Shown here in pieces: positions 6,122 to 12,723 of a DNA stretch of 12,723 bases. Both the position numbers and the translations under genes were made by a program. Position 1 is the stretch's first letter, and each line of letters opens with the position of its first letter. Below the pieces are notes generated by a model, which was not told the DNA's origin, ran no database searches, and worked only from the letters and a program-made list of their open reading frames with translations. Location of the stretch: positions 1-12,723 of the forward strand of contig JAPLSK010000178.1 in NCBI GenBank assembly GCA_026398675.1, written 5' to 3'. This stretch comes from a bacterium. GTDB lineage: Bacteria; RBG-13-66-14.

Positions 6122-9091
6122 TTAACCGGTCGTTTCGGTCGTCACAAGCGCGGTGAGTGCAGCGCCGGCCAACGCATCCCTCGCGGCACTCACCAGCTCG
6201 GGGGGCGAATCGGCGGATTCGATTATCCGAGTCAAGTATGTCCGGCCGACGCCGGTGGGATCGGCGGCCAGGGAGCCCAGAACGGTGAGCCTCACGGCCA
6301 GACTCTGGTCCTCGGTGGCTATTTGGCCCCAGATTAAAGGCATGCGTTTGTCGGTCCAGCCCGCTATCCGCTGGGCCACCATAATCCGGATGGGCTCGTC
6401 GGCGGTGCTGAAAAGGTGGCGCAGGCGTGCCTGGTCCCCAATGTTGTCCATGGCGGCTATCATCAGGGGGGCGTCCTGGGGGAAGAGGTCGAGTTGTTCG
6501 GTGAACCGATCCATGACCTTGTCCCCCCCGATTCTGATCAGTATTGCGTAACCGAGCTGCCGTATCCCGGGGTCGTCGTTTTTCAGGTAAGGCTCGAAGG
6601 CTGTGTAGGCGGTGGGGCGCAACTGGGAGATGTTATCCAGCAGCCCTTGGCGCAGGTAGTCGTAAACCAGGGCCTTCTCGGCCAGGAGGGCGTAGGTATC
6701 GTTGGACGCTATCTCCCCGGTGATGGTCTGGGTTGCGAAGGCCCAGGCGGGGATTTCCTGCGGCTCCGTGGCCAACTCCTCGATCTGGCTCTCCGGAGTG
6801 CCGGTCAGCTCAGCGGCCAGGAGATCGATGCCCGCTTCGAAGGGCGTCAAGTGCGGGAGGCCGGGTTCAATGGTCAGTGTGCGGGTTGAGCCGAGCTCTT
6901 CCGTAAAAAATGCGAGTCCGCGTCCGCTTTCGTCGTTGAGGCGGGAGAGGCAGACTGCGGCGCCGTAGCGGACGCTGTCGTCTGCGTCCTTGAGATGCAG
7001 GGCGACCTCGTCGTCCATGCGTTTGTCACCCATGCGGGAGACAAAGTCGAGGGCGGCGACCTTTACCGGCGGCGAGGCGTCCGACTCGAGCACGTTCAGC
7101 ACTGCATCAATGGTGTTTTTGTCACCTATGGCCAAGAGGGAGCCGATGGCGCTTTCCTGCACCCAGGGATTGGGGTCCTGGAGGGCCTGGCCCAGGAAAC
7201 CCGTGGTGCGCATGTCGGCGAATATGCCGAGTACCTGGGCCGCGCCCCAGCGGACGTAGTCGGACCCGTCGTTTAGAAGCCCAACCGTGGGCATCACGCC
7301 GCGTGTGTGGCCGATGTTCCCCAGGCAGGCTACCCCGATGAGCCGTCGGCCGACGCTGGGATCCGCGAGCATGTCAATGAAGTAATTGATACCGGCGCGG
7401 TTGTCGAAGGAGGCCAGCATGGAGGCGGCCCGCATTTTAACGTTGTAGATCGCGTTGAGGCTCGAGGAAAGGTCGTCGAAGCTGGACTTGGTCTCCGTGT
7501 AGATCGTGTAATCGTCCTCTCCCCGCGCGACCAACGCCGCGAGCTCGGCGTCGTTGTCAAGGAAGTCGTAGCGTGCAGCGGCGTCGATGGCGGCTCTCAC
7601 TATCTGGATATCGGGGTCACCGAAGAGCTCCACCAGCATGGGCGGTGCCGGGATCTCGGAGTTGCTCCGCATGGATAGGGCGTCAATCGCGATGAGGCGC
7701 GTCAGTTGGTCGTTGTCCGCCCCAAGGTAGGGCTGGAGCTCCCCGTAGTCGGCGATGGAAGCGACCGCATGGGTGACGGCGGGGATGAGGGTTTCGTCGG
7801 TGTTGGCGTATCTCAGCAGGCGGTCGAGGTCCTCGGCGCTCCCCAGGGACCCCACGGCGCAGATGGCGGCGATGCGAACATCCCGGTCGGGGTCGTCAAG
7901 AAAACCGTTGATGGTGGCCAGATAATCCTTGTTGCCGAGGTTGGACAGGGAGTTTATCAATTGGAGCTTGACGAACCAGAGCTCGTCGGGTTTCAAGAGC
8001 GCCGCTTCCATTGCCTCCCCGCCGGTCCGCATCCGCCCGAGAACCATCGCGGCCATCATCCGTCTCTGCGGGTCGTCCTCACCGAGGGCGGCGACGGCTG
8101 CCGTCTCGACCGCCTTTTTCCCCTCCTCGCTCTCGAACCCGGCGAGGGCGCTGACGGTGGCGATTCGGACGCGCTCGTTGGCGTCGGACAGATAGCGCAT
8201 CAGAGGCGTAATGGCCGTCGGGTCGTCGAAGACGTCCAGGGCCTGTATCGCCGGGATGCGGACGGAGGGTTCCGTGTCTTCCAGGGCGTTGATGCAGTGC
8301 TGGTAAACCGAATCCTTGAGCGTCTTGAGATTCTGCCGGTCGAGCGCGGCCGTTTCTTCGTCCCCGTAGGAGAGGGCTTTCTCCGCGTGCGTGACGTAGT
8401 ATTCCCCGATGGCGTAGATGGCGCTGAATGTTGCTGCGCGGACTCCGGCCACCTGGTCCACGGCGAGCTGCTTGATGAAGTAGCCCGATTCGTGGAGGTG
8501 GAGTGCCGCCAACGAGCCGGCCGTGCTGATGCGGACGCCGGGGTCGGGGTCGTTCGCGCCGTAGGAGAAGAGGTCTATGGCACCTTCACGCTCCTTCTCA
8601 CTGCCGAAGGACAGTTGGCCGAGGGCGGTCATCACCTCGCCGCGGAACTGGGCCGCCAGCTCGATGGAAAGCGCGTCCTCCCCGATCGAGATGGGTTCCC
8701 CCGGATTTTCGGTTTGGGATTCGGGGAGGTAGGAGGCGTCTATGAGGGGCTGCGCCGCGGAGACGGAGCCGATGGCGGCCATGCCTCGGACCGCGGTGAC
8801 GCGGATGTCCGTGACTTCCCGCAGGATCGCCTCCTCGTCCATCTCCGACAGACGGGCCGGCGGAACCTGGGTTTCGAGGAGGTTGCGCACCGTCGGGAAA
8901 TCGAGGAGCTTGGCGAAGATGTCCACACCTTCTTCGCCGAGCTTGACGATTTCATCCCGGGCGATGAGTCTGGCGCGGGCGTCCTCGGCGGTTACGACCG
9001 CGGAGATGAGCACGTCGCTGCTGGCGCCGCAACCTAAGGTGATGAGGGTGCACAGCCCGACAAGAAGGGCGGCAAAATGGGTCAGGCGCAT
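6122..9091 (-). CDS. Large HEAT-repeat (PBS-lyase type) lipoprotein, 989 aa
   Basis: The chosen ATG at 9091 gives MRLTHFAALLVGLCTLITLGC, a signal peptide with a hydrophobic core and a cysteine at residue 21. T-L-G-C is a slightly imperfect lipobox (usually L/V/I at -3), so lipoprotein export is probable, not certain. The start is supported by AAAGGGG five bases upstream; an in-frame ATG 28 codons earlier (9175) would bury the signal peptide and lies upstream of the likely transcription start. The mature part is almost wholly alpha-helical repeats: hydrophobic helix pairs with DxxxxVR-x-AA or equivalents, such as DPDRDVRIAAICAVGSLG, DPNPWVQESAIGSLLAIGDK and DADDSVRYGAAVCLSRL. There is no catalytic motif. 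HEAT solenoids are protein-binding scaffolds, so a periplasmic or outer-membrane scaffold is the best inference; the partner is unknown. The gene is intact over nearly 3 kb, unlike infB and rimP. Confidence 0.85.
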   Translation of the reverse strand: MRLTHFAALLVGLCTLITLGCGASSDVLISAVVTAEDARARLIARDEIVKLGEEGVDIFAKLLDFPTVRNLLETQVPPARLSEMDEEAILREVTDIRVTAVRGMAAIGSVSAAQPLIDASYLPESQTENPGEPISIGEDALSIELAAQFRGEVMTALGQLSFGSEKEREGAIDLFSYGANDPDPGVRISTAGSLAALHLHESGYFIKQLAVDQVAGVRAATFSAIYAIGEYYVTHAEKALSYGDEETAALDRQNLKTLKDSVYQHCINALEDTEPSVRIPAIQALDVFDDPTAITPLMRYLSDANERVRIATVSALAGFESEEGKKAVETAAVAALGEDDPQRRMMAAMVLGRMRTGGEAMEAALLKPDELWFVKLQLINSLSNLGNKDYLATINGFLDDPDRDVRIAAICAVGSLGSAEDLDRLLRYANTDETLIPAVTHAVASIADYGELQPYLGADNDQLTRLIAIDALSMRSNSEIPAPPMLVELFGDPDIQIVRAAIDAAARYDFLDNDAELAALVARGEDDYTIYTETKSSFDDLSSSLNAIYNVKMRAASMLASFDNRAGINYFIDMLADPSVGRRLIGVACLGNIGHTRGVMPTVGLLNDGSDYVRWGAAQVLGIFADMRTTGFLGQALQDPNPWVQESAIGSLLAIGDKNTIDAVLNVLESDASPPVKVAALDFVSRMGDKRMDDEVALHLKDADDSVRYGAAVCLSRLNDESGRGLAFFTEELGSTRTLTIEPGLPHLTPFEAGIDLLAAELTGTPESQIEELATEPQEIPAWAFATQTITGEIASNDTYALLAEKALVYDYLRQGLLDNISQLRPTAYTAFEPYLKNDDPGIRQLGYAILIRIGGDKVMDRFTEQLDLFPQDAPLMIAAMDNIGDQARLRHLFSTADEPIRIMVAQRIAGWTDKRMPLIWGQIATEDQSLAVRLTVLGSLAADPTGVGRTYLTRIIESADSPPELVSAARDALAGAALTALVTTETTG

Positions 9092-9096
9092 CTCGG

Positions 9097-9103
9097 CCCC
9101 TTT
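9097..9103 (-). promoter_or_regulatory. Shine-Dalgarno that fixes the HEAT-protein start
   Basis: On the minus strand AAAGGGG precedes the ATG at 9091 by five bases (CCGAG). It selects this start over the in-frame ATG at 9175. Confidence 0.7.
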
Positions 9104-9128
9104 CCGGGGGGTGGGATACCCCGTAATT

Positions 9129-9139
9129 CCAATAATTGG
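9129..9139. promoter_or_regulatory. Small palindrome CCAATAATTGG in the leader of the HEAT gene
   Basis: CCAAT/ATTGG form a perfect inverted repeat with a one-base centre. It lies downstream of the predicted promoter and upstream of the Shine-Dalgarno, where an operator could sit. No regulator is known from the window, and such a short palindrome can occur by chance. Confidence 0.3.
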
Positions 9140-9158
9140 GTCAACTTTCAGCATTTTG

Positions 9159-9188
9159 ATTCTAGCAGAACGCAATCTCCGAGGTCAA
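9159..9188 (-). promoter_or_regulatory. Sigma-70-type promoter for the HEAT-repeat gene
   Basis: Reading the minus strand, TTGACC (9188-9183) and TAGAAT (9164-9159) lie 18 nt apart, matching consensus at five of six positions in each hexamer. The -35 box overlaps the last codons of miaA. Predicted transcription starts near 9152, giving a leader of about 60 nt. This is one of the two best promoter matches in the window. Confidence 0.7.
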
Positions 9189-10120
9189 GAAAACGCTCCG
9201 AGACGATGCGCCAGTGCGTCGTACGCAGGCTCCTCCCCGGGGGTGTCCACCGCGAGCGCTTCGAACCTCGGATCGGAGCGGATCCAGGTCAGTTGTCGCT
9301 TGGCCAGCCTGCGTGTCGCCGTGGCGGTGTCCTCTATCGCCCGTTCGGAGGATATTTCCCCGCGCAGGCACGCCGCCGCCTGGAGGTATCCGATGGATTC
9401 CAGGGCGGGCGCCGAGGGAGGCACGCCTGATTCGAGCAACCCGCAAACCTCTTCCACCAAGCCGCGCTCAAAAATCCGGCGGGAGCGGTCGTTTATCCTC
9501 CCGTAAAGCTCGGTCCGGGAGCGGACGAGGGCTATCCGGGTCACCGTTCCCCCGAACGGTCGAGGCGCGGGTTCGGCGTTCCACTCGGAGAGTCCCCGCC
9601 CGGTTTGGAGGTGGACCGCCAGGGCACGGACCAGCCGCTGCCTGTCGCGGGGGTGGATGCGATCGGCCGAGGCCGGATCGCTCCGTCGGAGCCTCTCCGC
9701 CAGCTCCTCGGTCTCGAGCGCCTCCAGCCCACGCTCTACCTCGGGGTCCGTCTCCGGGGCACCGCTCAGGCCGTCGAAAAGGGCCCGGGCGAAGAGGAGC
9801 GTCCCGCCCACGACCAGCGGTATCCGCCCCCGGCCGTGGATTTCCGCGACGGCCTCAACCGCCAGATGGGCGTACCGGCCGGCGGAAAATCTTTCCGTAG
9901 GGTCGCACACGTCCACCAGGTGAATGGGCAACCGGGCGCGCAGCTCGGGCGGGGGTTTGTTGGCCCCGATTTCCAGACCCCGGTAGACCTTGACCGAATC
10001 GCAAAGGACCAGCTCGACGGGGAAAGACTCGGCGAGGCGAACCGCCAGCGCGCCCTTGCCGACGGCCGTCGGACCGCCGAGAAAAACGACACCGCTTTGA
10101 GATGCTTCAGTTTCCGTCAC
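9185..10120 (-). CDS. miaA: tRNA dimethylallyltransferase MiaA
   Basis: MiaA adds a dimethylallyl group to N6 of A37 in tRNAs that read UNN codons. The 311-residue length is normal. Family marks in order are the P-loop GPTAVGKG (16-23), the catalytic-Asp block CDSVKVYRGLEIG (from 40, D41; usually DSxQVYRGMDIG), PLVVGGTLLF (101-110, with the conserved Thr at 107), HPRDRQRLVRALAV, GLVEEV, ESIGYLQ (usually GYxQ or GYKE), and ATRRLAKRQLTWIR. The odd point is residue 23: Walker A should end GK-S/T but the codon here is GGC (Gly), and Q is K in the DSxQVYRG block. The start is the GTG at 10120, placed only a few residues before the P-loop as usual; no good Shine-Dalgarno is seen. The HEAT gene follows 93 nt downstream on the same strand. 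Confidence 0.95.
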   Translation of the reverse strand: MTETEASQSGVVFLGGPTAVGKGALAVRLAESFPVELVLCDSVKVYRGLEIGANKPPPELRARLPIHLVDVCDPTERFSAGRYAHLAVEAVAEIHGRGRIPLVVGGTLLFARALFDGLSGAPETDPEVERGLEALETEELAERLRRSDPASADRIHPRDRQRLVRALAVHLQTGRGLSEWNAEPAPRPFGGTVTRIALVRSRTELYGRINDRSRRIFERGLVEEVCGLLESGVPPSAPALESIGYLQAAACLRGEISSERAIEDTATATRRLAKRQLTWIRSDPRFEALAVDTPGEEPAYDALAHRLGAFS

Positions 10121-10157
10121 TGGCGTGGCCGCGTGTGCGCCGCGGATGGCTGAGGCT

Positions 10158-10189
10158 AAATTTACATTCGGTCAAAGAAGTGTTAAATT
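10158..10189. promoter_or_regulatory. Divergent promoter region between miaA and the STAND-like gene
   Basis: Rightward, TTTACA (10161-10166) and TAAATT (10184-10189) are separated by an ideal 17 nt, with five and four consensus matches; transcription would start about 15 nt before the ATG at 10210, giving a very short leader with GGAG as Shine-Dalgarno. Leftward, a weaker promoter (TTTAAC, 17 nt, TAAATT) overlaps it, because AATTTA and TAAATT flank the region as an inverted repeat. The two directions would compete for polymerase. Confidence 0.55.
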
Positions 10190-10209
10190 GCGGAAAATAG
10201 TGGAGCGCC

Positions 10210-12036
10210 ATGCCGTATGAGAAGAAATTACCGCCCGAGTTCCGCCATCCGGTCGGGCTGTCCGGTCGCCGGAGGTACAGGCTGGTCCACGACCTTCCCG
10301 GCGTTGACCCCGGTCTGGACCGTATCATCGGGGAGAGCCTGAATGCCGCCCGGCGTAGGGCGTTTCTCATCGAGTGCGCCGGGGAGATGGGGGGCGACGG
10401 CGCCGCCTTCCGGGAAGCGCTGGCCACTCTCGTGGAAAAATCCGGGTTCAGGGTAATCCGCACCGCCGACCGCGGCGGGGTGGTGGAACCCCTGAGCCTC
10501 GTGAAGACGATTGTGGAAGGGTTCACCTCCTGGGCCGAATTGGGTGCGTCGCTCCCCGCCGGGATGGTGGAAAACCTCCACCTTCTGGGGGAAGGCTATG
10601 CCGGAGCCGGTGAAGGGAAGACCTGGGACGACGCGTATGACCCGACCGGTCTGCGCTGGACGCGGGTGGATTATACCATCGAACTCCTCGGGCGGGTCAT
10701 GGAGGGGCCCACGGCGGTTTTCGCGGACAACAGCGAGGGGGGAGGGGACCTGGAAACCCTGGCCGTTCTGGAGAGGCTGATGAGCGAGAGGAGTCGCACG
10801 CCCCTGCTTCTGGTTCTGGGGGGAACCGGCGGCGCGGTCTATTCCGAGTATTTCGACCGGGTGGACAGCCTCCACATCCGGTACCTGCCATTAGTCCGGT
10901 CCGGAGAGCTGGGGAGCCTCGCCGAAGAGCTCGGTCGGAGGCTCAACCCGGCGCAGCTCGAGCACTACCTTGCGGAACTGCCCCGGAGCCGGGTTCACGC
11001 CGAGCAGCTACGGGCGTACTACGAGCTGGACCTGGGCGGCGTTTTCGATGAGCGCCTCCTCATGTCGAAGACGCCCATCCAGCTCTTCATGTACCGCCTG
11101 GAGAGGTTGAAGGAGGGGGAAAAAGAGGCCCTGTGCGCCCTGGCCGGCGAGACGCGCCCCCAGTCCGCGGAGAACGTCGCGAGGAGCACCGGTCTGCCCG
11201 TGAAGCGGGTGGAGAAGCTTATGGGCGAGCTGACGAGGAGGTTCTTCTGCGAGCGGCTGGATGCGGGTTACATTCTTCGCGTCCCGCGCTTCGGTGGGTG
11301 GATCGCCGATTTCGCCGGGGGGATGATGGACGGGGTTCACCTGGCGGGGCTGTCCGAGGAGGTCGAGCCCGGGCGGAGCTTTGTCGAGGATTATTTCCGG
11401 GTGAAGCACCTCTCGGCCGTCGGTCGTGACGACGAGGCCCTGACCGGGCTGGTGGATGTTCTGCAAAGCCTTCACCAATCGGGCTTCTTCCCCACCATCT
11501 GTTCCCTGGAGCCCCTCGTAAATATCGTCGCGTCCAGGGGGCGGAACAAACAAATGAGCCTGGAGGTCCGACTGATACTCGCCCAGGCCGAAAGCGAGCT
11601 CTTCCGGTTCGATTCGGCGTTACGGCTTTTGGACGCGGTCCGGGAATCGCTCTCGGTAGAGGACGCCCCATTCGCGGGTCGGGAGTGTCTCCTCCGGGGG
11701 GCCGTCCATGAGGCTAAGGGCGAGAACGACGCCGCGGTCCAGTGCTTTCGGGAGGCCGCGGAGCGGGCAAGGCGGAACGCTGGATGGGGCGCTGGCTCTC
11801 CGCCGGGCCGTGGACATCCAGGACTCGCTCGGCGACCTCGAACGGGACGGGTCTCTGCTCGACGAGCTGATGGGCTTTCCCGAGCGGGAAGGCATCGGGT
11901 ACGTGAAGAAGCTTATAAAGGCCAAGCATCTGAAGCGGGGCGGGAAGTTCGAGGAGGCGGGGAAAATTCTCGCCGACCTGGTAAAGGCGGTGAAGCGCGG
12001 GGGTATCACCTGGCTGGGGGTGTCGGCGGAGATTGA
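10210..12036 (+). CDS. STAND/AAA-like plus TPR protein, N-terminal part; frame breaks near 11775
   Basis: Only the first 522 or so of 608 codons look real. Residues about 35-240 have the layout of an AAA_16/STAND ATPase: AFLIECAGEMGGDGAAFREAL (from 51) aligns with a P-loop, EGPTAVFADNSEGGGDLETL (166-183) with Walker B, then TPLLLVLGGTGG. However GK-S/T is absent in the first and the acidic DD/DE pair is reduced to one Asp in the second, so ATP hydrolysis is doubtful. About 285-360 resembles a winged-helix segment (TGLPVKRVEKLMGELTRR). From about 390 helical TPR-like repeats begin. After AERARR (codon 522, nt 11775) the translation becomes arginine/glycine-rich nonsense to 12036, and the TPRs resume in the next frame. 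The ATG at 10210 has GGAG five bases upstream and a promoter. Specific function unknown; a signalling or transcription-regulator scaffold is inferred. Confidence 0.75.
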   Translation: MPYEKKLPPEFRHPVGLSGRRRYRLVHDLPGVDPGLDRIIGESLNAARRRAFLIECAGEMGGDGAAFREALATLVEKSGFRVIRTADRGGVVEPLSLVKTIVEGFTSWAELGASLPAGMVENLHLLGEGYAGAGEGKTWDDAYDPTGLRWTRVDYTIELLGRVMEGPTAVFADNSEGGGDLETLAVLERLMSERSRTPLLLVLGGTGGAVYSEYFDRVDSLHIRYLPLVRSGELGSLAEELGRRLNPAQLEHYLAELPRSRVHAEQLRAYYELDLGGVFDERLLMSKTPIQLFMYRLERLKEGEKEALCALAGETRPQSAENVARSTGLPVKRVEKLMGELTRRFFCERLDAGYILRVPRFGGWIADFAGGMMDGVHLAGLSEEVEPGRSFVEDYFRVKHLSAVGRDDEALTGLVDVLQSLHQSGFFPTICSLEPLVNIVASRGRNKQMSLEVRLILAQAESELFRFDSALRLLDAVRESLSVEDAPFAGRECLLRGAVHEAKGENDAAVQCFREAAERARRNAGWGAGSPPGRGHPGLARRPRTGRVSARRADGLSRAGRHRVREEAYKGQASEAGREVRGGGENSRRPGKGGEARGYHLAGGVGGD

Positions 12037-12514
12037 TCTGGGCAACGTAAATCGGCACCTCGGCCGGCTGGAGGAGGCCACGAAACAGCTCGGCGAGGCG
12101 GCGGATATCGCCCGCCAGAGGGGCGACCTGCGGGGGATGGCCGACGCCAAGTTGGGCCTGGCCAACATCCTCTACCTGCAGGGGCGATTCGGTGAGGCGG
12201 CGGACCTCCACCTCGAATGCCTGCCGATATTCGATAGAGTGAGGGCGCCCCACGAGCGGATGACCATCCTGAACAACCTCGGCATGATCTACCTGAACTG
12301 GGGGAGGCTGGAGTCCGCCCTCGACTGCCTGGAACGGTGCCGGGCGTACTTCGCCGGCACGCGCTACACCGCCTACCTCGACGCCGTGGAGCTGAACCTC
12401 GCGTTGGCCCTGGTGAACCTGGGGCTGGCGGCCGATGGACGAGTTCGGGGAGCGCCAGTACGACAACCTCTACGAGAAGTTCAAAGAGTTGCAGTTCAAG
12501 GTTCGGGAGCTTGA
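11708..12514 (+). CDS. TPR protein, C-terminal part in the shifted frame
   Basis: Convincing protein starts at about 11777 (TLDGALALRRAVDIQDSLGD) and continues the TPR series of the preceding feature in the +1 frame. The repeats include IDLGNVNRHLGRLEEATKQL, AKLGLANILYLQGRFGEAAD and LNNLGMIYLNWGRLESALDC, with the usual G-x-Y/F and A spacing. It has no start of its own: the ATG at 11708 lies in shadow sequence of the upstream frame. At the junction a helix of about 20 residues appears to be missing (AERARR should be followed by a new helix A before LDGALAL), so a loss of about 60 nt, not a single-base slip, fits best. After LALVNLGLA (about 12428) the frame again becomes nonsense until TGA 12512-12514, either because the gene is truncated there or because a second shift leads into the frame of the following ORF. 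Confidence 0.75.
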   Translation: MRLRARTTPRSSAFGRPRSGQGGTLDGALALRRAVDIQDSLGDLERDGSLLDELMGFPEREGIGYVKKLIKAKHLKRGGKFEEAGKILADLVKAVKRGGITWLGVSAEIDLGNVNRHLGRLEEATKQLGEAADIARQRGDLRGMADAKLGLANILYLQGRFGEAADLHLECLPIFDRVRAPHERMTILNNLGMIYLNWGRLESALDCLERCRAYFAGTRYTAYLDAVELNLALALVNLGLAADGRVRGAPVRQPLREVQRVAVQGSGA

Positions 12515-12632
12515 GCGTACTCTACGGGCCGTCCAGCCCCTCGCTGCGGAATATATGCAGGAACTGGGTCGTAAACTCGCAGAGAAGGAGAGCACGCTCC
12601 CCCTGCGACTGCCAAAAGGGGGTCGTTTTTGA
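12435..12632 (+). CDS. Small coiled-coil protein, or detached C-terminus of the TPR protein
   Basis: This 65-codon frame begins MDEFGERQYDNLYEKFKELQ and is rich in charged heptads (FKELQFKVRELERTLRAV, then YMQELGRKLAEKE), ending LPKGGRF with TGA. The composition is that of a real soluble coiled coil, in contrast to the overlapping end of the previous frame. There is a stop shortly upstream in its frame and no clear Shine-Dalgarno before ATG 12435, while TPR sequence stops just before it in another frame. That fits a C-terminal piece separated by a frameshift or deletion at about 12430, but a separate, translationally coupled small gene cannot be excluded. No family recognised. Confidence 0.55.
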   Translation: MDEFGERQYDNLYEKFKELQFKVRELERTLRAVQPLAAEYMQELGRKLAEKESTLPLRLPKGGRF

Positions 12633-12668
12633 GCGACACCCTTGGCGGAAAACAGCGTATTACCCGCA

Positions 12669-12704
12669 TATCCTTCAAGGGTATCCCCCAAAAAGGATAC
12701 CCTT
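12669..12704. promoter_or_regulatory. Perfect 10-bp inverted repeat with an alternative pairing partner
   Basis: AAGGGTATCC (12677-12686) pairs with GGATACCCTT (12695-12704) around CCCAAAAA. The preceding TATCCTT (12669-12675) is complementary to AAGGATA (12693-12699), so the right arm can pair with either of two left partners. No T-run follows on either strand, which argues against a plain terminator. It lies in the leader of the gene that begins beyond the window, so a translational or transcriptional control hairpin, or a dyad operator, is possible. Confidence 0.6.
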
Positions 12705-12714
12705 ATAAATGGAC

Positions 12715-12723
12715 AGAAAGGAG
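12715..12723 (+). promoter_or_regulatory. Strong Shine-Dalgarno of a gene starting beyond the right edge
   Basis: The window ends in AGAAAGGAG, a nine-base match to the complement of the 16S rRNA 3' end. A start codon is expected roughly 5-9 bases past the edge. It is the best ribosome-binding site in the window and lies 11 bases after the inverted repeat. Confidence 0.65.

Noticed and set aside
7706..9037. 443-codon plus-strand frame opposite the HEAT gene
   Set aside because: Valine/glycine/arginine-rich antisense shadow; the minus-strand frame has a signal peptide, ribosome-binding site, promoter and clear HEAT periodicity.
12669..12704. Rho-independent terminator at the right end
   Set aside because: The inverted repeat is perfect but lacks a T-run on either strand, and its position before a strong Shine-Dalgarno fits a leader element better.

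Overview
The window is GC-rich bacterial chromosome carrying housekeeping genes. It reads like a contig from an uncultured lineage: protein families are clear, but several proteins diverge at otherwise conserved positions, and no phylum-diagnostic marker is present. I do not assign a phylum. There are no rRNA or tRNA genes, CRISPR arrays, transposases, integrases or phage genes.

Layout. (1) 1-1386, +: glgA (glycogen synthase), cut by the left edge. (2) about 1460-5704, +: the translation/transcription-factor cluster rimP-nusA-infB. nusA is intact. rimP keeps only its N-terminal domain and runs out of frame into nusA. infB is split in two frames by a short deletion that removes the G3 (DTPGH) part of its GTPase domain. 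The nusA-infB spacer is a degenerate tandem array of about 78-nt units that copies the 3' end of nusA. (3) 5705-6121: a 417-nt non-coding stretch between convergent genes, with two convincing terminators and a 24-nt direct repeat. (4) 6122-9091, -: a 989-residue HEAT-repeat protein with a lipoprotein-like signal peptide and its own good promoter. (5) 9185-10120, -: miaA (tRNA dimethylallyltransferase), with an unusual P-loop. (6) about 10121-10209: a divergent promoter region. (7) 10210-12430, +: a STAND/AAA-like plus TPR protein whose Walker motifs are degenerate and whose frame breaks near 11775. (8) 12435-12632, +: a 65-codon coiled-coil ORF. (9) 12633-12723: a 10-bp perfect inverted repeat followed by a very strong Shine-Dalgarno, so another gene starts just beyond the right edge.

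How the genes work together. rimP, nusA and infB are the usual bacterial cluster for 30S maturation, transcription elongation/antitermination and translation initiation. Here a terminator follows infB directly, where rbfA and truB usually follow. miaA and the HEAT lipoprotein share a strand, but a promoter inside the end of miaA suggests the lipoprotein is expressed separately. The STAND-like/TPR gene looks like a scaffold or regulator of unknown target.

Main message: at least three genes (rimP, infB, the TPR gene), and perhaps a fourth site near 12430, carry short out-of-frame losses while the coding frames around them are well preserved. That is either an assembly or population artefact or a real and odd decay pattern; essential genes such as infB make the artefact or second-copy explanations most likely. 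The most interesting non-artefactual candidate is the tandem array between nusA and infB. I see no complete new defence or mobile system here.
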